Both the position numbers and the translations under genes were made by a program. The notes beneath the pieces are model-generated. The model was not told the origin of the DNA and ran no database searches. It saw only the letters and a program-made list of their open reading frames with translations. This document shows, piece after piece, positions 57,234 through 64,000 of a stretch of 64,000 nucleotides of DNA; positions within the stretch are counted from its first letter, which is position 1; the number at the start of each line of letters is the position of its first letter. The stretch comes from Carnegiea gigantea (lineage: Eukaryota > Streptophyta > Magnoliopsida > Caryophyllales > Cactaceae), in NCBI GenBank assembly GCA_029747015.1, contig JAKOGI010000084.1, positions 521,501 to 585,500 on the forward strand, read 5' to 3'.

Positions 57234-58280
57234 GTGATCATCAAAGCAGACCTCGTACTAGAAAATGAGGCAATCCTTAGTGAAATGTCATTCCTACTAG
57301 AACGGGTTTTGCCTTCTAGTAAAGTCCTTATTGATAACCTAGAATTCCATACAAAAAATAGATCACGTTTTGGTCTACCATCTACTACCTACCTAATAAC
57401 CCCAAAATTTTTTCCTTATAGAGTTACAAGTTAATTACCTACAGTGTTCTTATAATATCCAAGAAAAAGTAAGTTCTCATGTTCGAGAAAAATAGTTCAA
57501 TGAGTGGTATGCAGCCTGCATCGACTTTTATCATCATTACTCATACGATATTTGGGAGTCTTGAGGTACAACGATCTATGTTCCCAACAAATTTGGAGTT
57601 GGTAATGTTAGCTTTCCAGCAAATTCATTATCTCGAAATGACCCTGTCTTTAAAGCCTGGGAATACGGGATGGTACTTTACTTCATAGAAATCCTAGATC
57701 CAAAGTTCCCATTTTTCTCAAAACTAACAAAATTTGAGTAATGCATGTTCAGAAGGATCCACTAGATTGTTACATCTCCTAATGGTTCAACAACAGTCCC
57801 AGTTCACAGATGCCTAAATTTGGAAGTGTATAGTGCATTAATCGAATATGAAAATGAAAAAACCAAGCCAGCCCATTATCTTATTCAGATCATTGATTAC
57901 GACGATAACGATAATCAATGACAAGAATGGGTTTCTGAACAACCGATGCATCTAGTCATGGATCCTGCTTTAGCAAGAGCATTTGGATTTTTCAACATTT
58001 ATCATCAATGTTTGCCATTGATTGAAAAGGAAAAAACATTAATGCATTGTAGAAACACTACTTTCGTCTATAGTAATGAATTTAAAGAATATATGAAGGT
58101 AGACGGAGCAGTGTCAGAAGACGTTTTTGATTATCTCTCATCAGAAAAAGGAAAGTAATATCTTCTTGAGTCATTTGAGAAATAGGATCTAGAGCATCTT
58201 CAATTAGATGAAGGTTGTGATGATTATCTAGATAATGATGGTTTGGAAAATATAATTGGAGATAAAGGCATGTAAAATCT
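57234..58280 (+). pseudogene. Pararetrovirus 3'-proximal gene, function unknown
   Basis: Broken frames at 57234-57434, 57479-57688 and 57946-58158 lie downstream of RNase H. The last is the clearest, ending in an acidic, basic-tailed piece (SEDVFDYLSSEKGK). Some caulimovirids (for example Florendovirus) have a second ORF here. I do not know its role. Confidence 0.45.
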
Positions 58281-58460
58281 CAATAATGATGACTAGTCTG
58301 GTCAGATATGAAAAAGTGGTGCCCCATTACTGTACTATTATGACAAGCATCTGCTCTGTAAAATAAAACAGTGTACTATAGTTATCAGTATGTGCTGTAG
58401 CCATGTGAAAAATTTTTCTATACTGAAGCCATTAGGGCATTCTATGTACTCCCAACCCTC

Positions 58461-58470
58461 TATAAAAGGG
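58461..58470 (+). promoter_or_regulatory. TATA box of the pararetroviral promoter
   Basis: TATAAAAGGG follows CCAACCCTC and precedes a purine-rich start region (GGGGACACAGTCATTTGAGC). Its place after the last gene matches the pregenomic RNA promoter. Confidence 0.7.
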
Positions 58471-58628
58471 GAAGTCGAGTGCTGAGAAGGGGACACAGTC
58501 ATTTGAGCATTCTTGAGCAAAAAAGAAGTCTGGATTCTTCATTTCTTTATGTGCATGCATCTCTAATGATCTTAACTTAAGTCCCTTTTCAAAGCTTGCC
58601 ATTGCATTATTTCCACCTTTAAGCTTTC

Positions 58629-58634
58629 AATAAA
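58629..58634 (+). terminator. Poly(A) signal of the pararetrovirus
   Basis: AATAAA lies about 170 bp after the TATA box, preceded by TTTCAAGC/AAGCTTTC stretches. A short promoter-to-poly(A) distance is usual in caulimovirids, which read past the signal once to make a terminally redundant RNA. Confidence 0.65.
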
Positions 58635-58640
58635 AGAAGT

Positions 58641-59168
58641 TTTCCAGTAAAGAACGTTATTCAATTGAACCTTATGTCTTAAATATTATAATTTCTTGAC
58701 TAAAGATCCACTATCCTTGAAAAAGATTAAAAATTTGATTAGTGACTACGGCACAAGGTAGAAAACGAAATATATTTGTGTTGTGCTTAATTTAAGGAAG
58801 GTGGGGTTGAGATTAGTAATTTCTGTAAACCGAAAGTTAGAGGAACGCCAGAGTTCAGCGCCGACTAAGTTCAGGTAATCGTTCAAACTCTCTAATTAAG
58901 TTTTAATTATTTTTGCTAAGCATGGTGGGCCGCTAATTATAGAAAATATAGTATTTAAGATATAAGTAGTAGATTGTGATAACTAGTACCAGTAAAGTCA
59001 TTATAAAAAAAAAAAGGCACTAAAAAGAGACATATCTGGATATTAGGGACTAATTCGCAATATTAGAAAGTTGAGGGTTACAAATAGAAATATTTGTCCC
59101 CTGAAAATTTATTACTCAAACCTACATAGTCCTGGCAATATTTACGTTAAAAAGTGGGTTTCGAAAAT
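58641..59168. other. Leader-like region right of the pararetrovirus
   Basis: No gene is supported. It may be the transcribed leader of the virus (from the start site to the PBS on the circular map) up to the right junction. Short runs such as A12 near 59007 are present. Confidence 0.4.
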
Positions 59169-59176
59169 CATTATAC
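59169..59176. other. TSD of the hAT-like MITE, left (CATTATAC)
   Basis: An exact 8-bp match to 59744-59751. Confidence 0.88.
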
Positions 59177-59743
59177 TAAAGCTGAGTAATAAGTCGTATC
59201 GGGTTAGGTTCGTGTTCGTGTCGAACTTAAACGGGTTGAGAATTCCTCAACCTGAACCTAATAGATTTTTCTGTACCCATTTAATTTTTAAACGGATTGA
59301 CCCGCTTAACCCGTTCAAGATAAATAGATCAAGTTCAGTCGATTAATTGACTATTTATGCATTTAATATCTTCAACTAATACGTAATTAGAGTGTTAAAA
59401 ATTAAGTTTACATATCAAATTAAATAATTACTCTTTGAAATTCCCAGATTCGTCATAATTCATAATTTCTAAAAATTTTTATATTCTTAATCATCTAATA
59501 AAAAGTAAATTGATAAATAAAAAATGAAAAAAATAGTTGACTTATTTAATTCATTTAATTAAACGGGTTAAATAGGTACTTTTTCGTGTCAAGAATCTCG
59601 ACTTGAACCTAACCCATTTAATTAAACGTGTTGAACGTGTCAACCCTTTTAATTAAATGGGTCGAAAATTTATACCCAAACCCACTTAACTTCGTGTCGT
59701 GTTCGGGTCGATAATCGTATCGGGTCAGCTTTTCCTACCTCTA
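59177..59743. mobile_element. hAT-like MITE (567 bp), foldback type
   Basis: The right end, inverted, reads TAGAGGTAGGAAAAGCTGACCCGATACG. The left end reads TAAAGCTGAGTAATAAGTCGTATCGGG, an eroded copy. Both arms are full of related words (CGTGTTCGTGTCGAAC, TTAAACGGGTT, GGGTTAAATAGG). A perfect 8-bp duplication flanks it. A TAGxGGTxxxAA start, a Gly/Arg-like CGGGTCG repeat set and an 8-bp TSD are typical of a widespread hAT-type MITE group in plants. No coding sequence. Confidence 0.85.
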
Positions 59744-59751
59744 CATTATAC
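59744..59751. other. TSD of the hAT-like MITE, right (CATTATAC)
   Basis: It matches 59169-59176. Confidence 0.88.
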
Positions 59752-59795
59752 CAAAACTTAGTGCACCAAAAAGTAATTTATTCGTCGAGCTGCAT

Positions 59796-60300
59796 ATAGG
59801 ATGCAAACACAATCGATCCCTTACGCTATAGTATATGGAGTAGAAGTTGTCAACCACTCAGAATTCAAATTTCATCATTATGCACGTTAAACAAGTAGAT
59901 TTGAGTAAAGATGAAAACCACCAGTTCACTTAGCAGAGCTGGAGACCCTTGATGAGAAAAGACTTCAAATAGTAAAAATTACAATGCTATCAGGCTCATC
60001 TAACTCAAGCATTTAATAGAAAGGTGCAACCACGTTCCTTTCAAGTTGGGGATCAAGTGCTTGCATTAAGTAGGCCAATCATTATGCCTCATAAGGCAAG
60101 AAGCAAATTCACTCCCAAATGGGAGGGACCTTATGTTGTTTATTAGGTATACACAAATGGTGCCCATGAGATAGTGGATAAACAAGGGGCTTGAGTTTGA
60201 TCGATAAATGGCAAGTTCCTGAAGTGCTACTTCCCTTAAGGAAAATGCTTGACTACATCGTAAATAAGAGCCTAAATTGTTCACACACATAAAAATAAAA
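59796..60300 (+). pseudogene. Tat2 integrase C-terminal part
   Basis: It starts TQSIPYAIVYGVEV, the block that normally follows ACRTT directly, so this is the other half of 40330-40975. It continues with HLAELETLDEKRLQ (frame changed), AHLTQAFNRKVQPRSFQVGD, LSRPIIMPHKARSKFTPKWEGPYVV and SINGKFLKCYFP, the end of the integrase C-terminal domain. Stops are few. Confidence 0.85.
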
Positions 60301-60611
60301 GAACATCTTCGTAATACTACTGGCCCATAAGGGTATTAACTATGAACAACAAAGCAAATAATTGACGTATGCTCTGTTGACCCATGTGATAACTTGAGCT
60401 TATTAGGAATTACAAGTTTTGAGAAGTACATAGGTAGCCTAGTAAGCAAATTACCAGGTGTAATCAGACTAAGACAAAAATGGGAAGCCATAGGGCAACC
60501 AAACATGGTTCGTGTGATAAAGAATATAAAGTTTATTACAAGAGCTCATTAGGCGTACAAAAAAAAAAAAAAAACCAAAGAAAGAAGGAACGAAATAAAC
60601 TAGGTAGTAAA
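60301..60611. other. Gap between Tat2 pol and the antisense gene
   Basis: No gene seen. An A16 run lies at 60560-60575. Confidence 0.5.
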
Positions 60612-61200
60612 TCAGTCAGTGTCCATCCAAGCATCAGGGTTAAGTGAAGATTGTATCTCTAGCACAACCTGCTCATGTCTCTCTAACTCCTCCATATCAT
60701 GAGGTGATGTAGTGGTCACAACCTTAAGGTTAGCAAGAACGTGAGATTTCTCAGTGACTTCTTTCTCAGCAGTTGCTAGTAGAATCAAGTTAACCTTGAT
60801 ATCATCCCTTGGCTGGCGCTCTTATTCCTGGGCAACCTGAAGTGCTTCCTTTAACTCAATAATTTTCTAGGCTACTCCTTCATATTTTCCCGTTAATGCA
60901 TCAAGATGTGCACAAACCATGGCAAGATGGGATTGCGGAAGTTCGACCTGCTAAGCACACATAGCCTTCTCCTTTCCTACATCATTGGGATGATGACATA
61001 TGGAAGCTACTTTCTTTAATGACAAGAAGGTAGATACAAGGCTTCCATAGTCCTACACCATCTTTCTTAAGGGGTTTGGGTCCTCATAGAGCAACTCAAT
61101 TCTCTTATATTTTATTGAGGCTGCATGGGTTTTGGCTTTCACTTCATCAAACTTCGTATTTTTTAAATTGGTCAAATACTCAGACACTATTACTCATATG
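60612..61200 (-). pseudogene. Antisense gene of Tat2, coiled-coil C-terminal part
   Basis: One minus-strand frame reads for about 195 codons with only four or so stops. It includes VSEYLTNLKNTKFDEVKAKT, YKRIELLYEDPNPLRKM, DYGSLVSTFLSLKKVASICH, KIIELKEALQVAQ and LLATAEKEVTEKSHVLANLK, ending EIQSSLNPDAWMDTD at TGA 60612-60614. Heptad-like spacing of hydrophobic residues suggests a coiled coil. It lies antisense to Tat2, directly after pol, so it should be the 3' end of the antisense gene whose PMD part is at 62160-62345. No enzymatic motif. Confidence 0.65.
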
Positions 61201-62155
61201 GTGGTAGTGATGATTCTCTAATAGCAAGGTCTTGGGTGGAAACAAGTGGAGAGAGTAGCAACAACAAGAGCAGGCCTCCCCTTTGTACACCTGAGAATAA
61301 TAGTGTCTGCAACAGCAATGGGTAGTATCCTTGCAGCTACTTTAGAATTTGGCCCATTAACTGAATGTTGGTTGTTGGCAAGTGATGGATGCAAAGCTTC
61401 TGTTCCTCTTGAAGCTGAATATCTAACCACGTGAAGTCATGCCAACCTTCTCATAATACTAATATCTTTTCCTATTCCCCAATGTGCTCTAAGGGTGGAT
61501 GATTTAGCTGTAAAACTAACTTCCTCGAGTAGTTGTTCATTAACAGTAGGTATAGCTTCCTACACTAGGTCAAACTCGCCAATCTATAACAAAGAGAATA
61601 AACAAAATAAGTATATTCCAAGCTTAAAAAAAAAACACTAAAAAAGAAAATGGTACTGAGAAGACAAAGGAAGGAATATACGTCGTCAAGGCAGGCTTGT
61701 TTGGTTGATCAACTTTCAACATCATCCAAAAACTTATCCCTAAGGCTTAGTCTAGCATCGCTTGGAATCACAATCTCATACCTTTTGCACCCTCCGTGTT
61801 TGAAATTCATCGTAGAGTTCGGTTCAATGTCACTGCCTTCTGCAAGGGTTCGTTTTTCTATCAACAAGGTGTGAGGACTCGCAAGCATCATCGTAAGGAC
61901 TTCTATTCCTTGGCATCTAAGTCTTCCATAGGAGCTTTTCCTTTTTTTTCTCCTTGGTCTTTTTCGATGGGCCTACCTCTACATCTTTCTCTGATTTGGA
62001 TGAGTACATTTCGTACTCTTCTTGAGGATGGAGACACTAGTTTTGCAGTCATTTATAGTCTCCTTAGGCCACAAATTCCTATGTGCTCAATTGACATATT
62101 GAATTATTGTCAAGGAGCAATAGGGTTGAACTCCTTGAGACATCCTCCCCAATAA
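61201..62155 (-). pseudogene. Antisense gene of Tat2, middle part
   Basis: The minus-strand pieces show hydrophilic, low-complexity sequence such as SEKDVEVGPSKKTKEKKGKA (near 61980), a small acidic frame at 61709-61891 and further unassigned text. There may be an intron near 61575-61640 (A-rich on the + strand). It connects the PMD end (62160-62345) with the coiled-coil part. The individual exons are not certain. Confidence 0.45.
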
Positions 62156-62159
62156 TATG

Positions 62160-62345
62160 ATCCCCTTCCAATATCGAAAGGCAACATCATATGACACTGC
62201 TCAAGTATGAGGATGCACTAGAAGCATTCTTGGAATCCCTAACTACAAGGGTTTAACATAGAAAGTTGTGTCACGGCAAATAAGAAGGAAGCCATCTTGA
62301 AGAGATAGCAAGTGACTTGCCTTGTCTTCATCTAACTCACCATTA
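62160..62345 (-). pseudogene. Antisense PMD C-terminal block of Tat2, cut by CACTA-3
   Basis: The minus strand reads LLSLQDGFLLICRDTTFYVK, then (after a stop) LVHPHT, AVSYDVAFRYWKGI. This matches the end of plant mobile domains (LxxLxxGxLxxRxxxxFYxEPYxPxRFARQFGxDQ...YW) in order and spacing, with decay. The N-terminal rest is missing because CACTA-3 starts at 62348. It supports a PMD gene antisense to Tat2 as well as Tat1. Confidence 0.5.
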
Positions 62346-62380
62346 TCCACTACTAGATATTACTTTTCTAATTACAAAAA

Positions 62381-62680
62381 CGTTGGTCGTTGAATGCATG
62401 ATTTTTCATCGTTAAAGGCTCTAACGACAAAAAAAAAGTTGGTCATCGTCTGTTGTTATTGGTCCTGTCGTTAATAATTTTAACGACAAAATGAAAATTT
62501 TCGTCGTCATTCTTACAACGACGAAAAGAGAAATCGTCGTTATTAGTTAACTAATTAACGACGGACAAAATAATAGCAACGATCAAATTGTTCATCGTTT
62601 GCTTATTAAATCAAAAATAAAAAAATATAAAATTATTATCATTAACGACGACTTTGGTTCCTCGTTATGGTCTGAATAAT
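62381..62680. repeat. Subterminal repeats of CACTA-3 (AACGACGA type)
   Basis: TAACGACAA, ACAACGACGAAAAG, TCGTCGTTA, TTAACGACGGAC and ATTAACGACGACT occur repeatedly in both orientations. Confidence 0.65.
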
Positions 62681-62799
62681 GGTTAATAACAAAATTTTTT
62701 ATTGTTGACAATTGCAATCACATGATAATGGCTAATTATTTTTCTCGTTATTAATTATGTGGAGCTAATGTCAATTGTGTAATCAATATAATAGTACAA

Positions 62800-64000
62800 T
62801 TGATTAAATAACTCAAGAAAATAGTCATAATGCTAAATTTGCATATATATATCTATTGAATTAAAACTCATTAGTTTCCAAATATACGCTGTATACAAAG
62901 CCATATAATACCAAAAGCGTCATAATTCTAAAAAATAACACTGTAAACTAGAAGTTAAAGCTGTCCTTAAATTTGATGTTCAAATATGTAAAATGTTGAC
63001 TAAAAAATAGGAGAAAACTAAATGATCTCGTATCTTCAAAGAAAACCTTGAAAAAGCGTCCGAACTTAGAATGGGAATCTAGCATCTTCAAGTACCTACA
63101 AAACAGGGAAAAAAAAGTGTTAAACATGTACTCGTTACCTGGTAAAAAAAATGCATAATAGCTTCCATGTCCTGTTGCTTGCAGCAGCACTATCCTAAGT
63201 ATGACCCCAGGTCTCAGTATCAGTTTTTAAACCCCAATGGATATTGCTAGTTTATGGCAGAATCCTTAAACAACGTATGTTTCATGAAAAGAGCAAATGA
63301 CCATCAGGATCGATGAAAGCTTACGCTTCTTTGTCTTTAATCAGAGCAGATATCAGTTTCGATGATAACTGCGCAGGTAAAACTCTATATTGGTTGCAAT
63401 ATAGACAACATATTGAGAGGATGCAGGAGAAGGCACAAATAAATCTCACATATTATAACAGCAACACAAAAGTCATTGATACTAAAAATGATCTTCCCAC
63501 AAATCATCAAGTTATCTATGATGTGAGTGCAATATGGTCCTCAATCAACGTCTCCCACCAACAAGACTATACATGTCATATCGTTTAAACAAATGAGATA
63601 GCAAGCATAGTAACTTAGCAAACAAGGTCATTATACACAGTTGCAAAGCATGAAGTACTATAGAACTATCAGGAATCAACTAGAGGAAAAATGAATAATG
63701 GCAATGATAAGTACAGGACGTGTGTGTGTAAGACCAATCACCCTACTGCAATACCATCTCACTAAAACTAGTAGATCTTGCTCATAAAGCTCTCTGGAAT
63801 GGTCCAAATGACATGCTACAGCAGTTATGTATGTACAGATATCATATAAACATCAAGATCCAAGATCCCATAACATGTAGCATAATAACGTAGTGAAAAC
63901 ACCGGCTAGAAGTGCACTGCTGTTCTCAATTTATGTTCAAATTTTACCATTAAAAGCACCAAAAGCAGTCAAATCTACACCAAAGATGTTAGACAAATAG
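62800..64000. other. No recognised gene
   Basis: AT-rich, with short open stretches on both strands and no conserved domain I can name. It is presumably internal to CACTA-3. Confidence 0.45.

Larger units (their letters stand above)
62348..64000 (+). mobile_element. CACTA-3: left end of a third CACTA-type element, partial
   Basis: It begins CACTACTAGATATTACTTTTC, then a block rich in AACGACGA/TCGTCGTT words (62381-62680), as subterminal repeats of a CACTA element would be. The right end lies outside the window, so no TSD can be checked. Orientation is unknown. From about 62700 to 64000 I see AT-rich sequence with no recognised gene. Confidence 0.6.

Noticed and set aside
61246..62155. Plus-strand frames of 60-119 aa opposite the Tat2 antisense gene
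   Set aside because: The minus strand gives a better-supported long frame with coiled-coil and PMD features; the plus frames look like shadows.
62348..62680. Possible CRISPR-like array from repeated AACGACGA words
   Set aside because: Words are short, irregularly spaced and in both orientations, as in CACTA subterminal repeats; the genome is eukaryotic.
63313..63588. 91-aa plus-strand frame in the CACTA-3 region
   Set aside because: No domain recognised and no supporting context; could be chance.

Overview
The window looks like heterochromatic nuclear DNA of a flowering plant, probably a eudicot. It is almost wholly nested transposable elements plus one endogenous pararetrovirus. I found no intact host gene, rRNA, tRNA or CRISPR array. 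Most coding regions are degenerate, with in-frame stops and shifts, so most genes are listed as pseudogenes.

Layout. (1) 330-16138: the end of a Ty3/gypsy Tat-type element on + (called Tat1): integrase, a long 3' region with antisense plant-mobile-domain (PMD) remnants, a tandem array, a PPT and an LTR. A non-autonomous Athila-like element (6754-14489, TSD GAAGG) split the array and itself holds a 2.46-kb insertion of unknown class. (2) 16139-16982: a PBS-like site and a decayed, unidentified reading frame. (3) 16983-32150: a decayed Athila-like element with two LTRs of about 1.9 kb. Its 5' LTR is split by a young Copia element on the minus strand (17584-22916, TSD CGTCC). A partial duplicate (3' UTR plus part of an LTR) follows to about 33710. 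(4) 33711-62347: a second Tat-type element (Tat2) broken up by a deleted CACTA element (33778-37927, TSD TAA) and by a Caulimoviridae-like insertion (about 40976-59795). The viral part carries an 11.1-kb CACTA element (41902-53029, TSD CTA), and a 567-bp hAT-like MITE (59177-59743, TSD CATTATAC) lies in its right flank. Tat2 resumes with the integrase C-terminus and an antisense coiled-coil/PMD gene remnant. (5) 62348-64000: the left end of a third CACTA element.

Relative age follows from nesting. The two Tat elements and the pararetrovirus are old hosts. The CACTA, hAT-like and Athila-like elements came later. The Copia element is youngest: by eye its LTRs differ by three substitutions and one 18-bp indel. 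Even so its polyprotein frame has one shift and one in-frame stop.

The most unusual content is: PMD-like genes antisense to the 3' regions of two different Tat elements; a TSD-flanked Athila-like element whose two LTRs do not resemble each other; a pararetroviral fossil with its TATA box and poly(A) signal still visible; and an LTR that has a PPT on one side and a PBS-like site plus an unknown decayed frame on the other.
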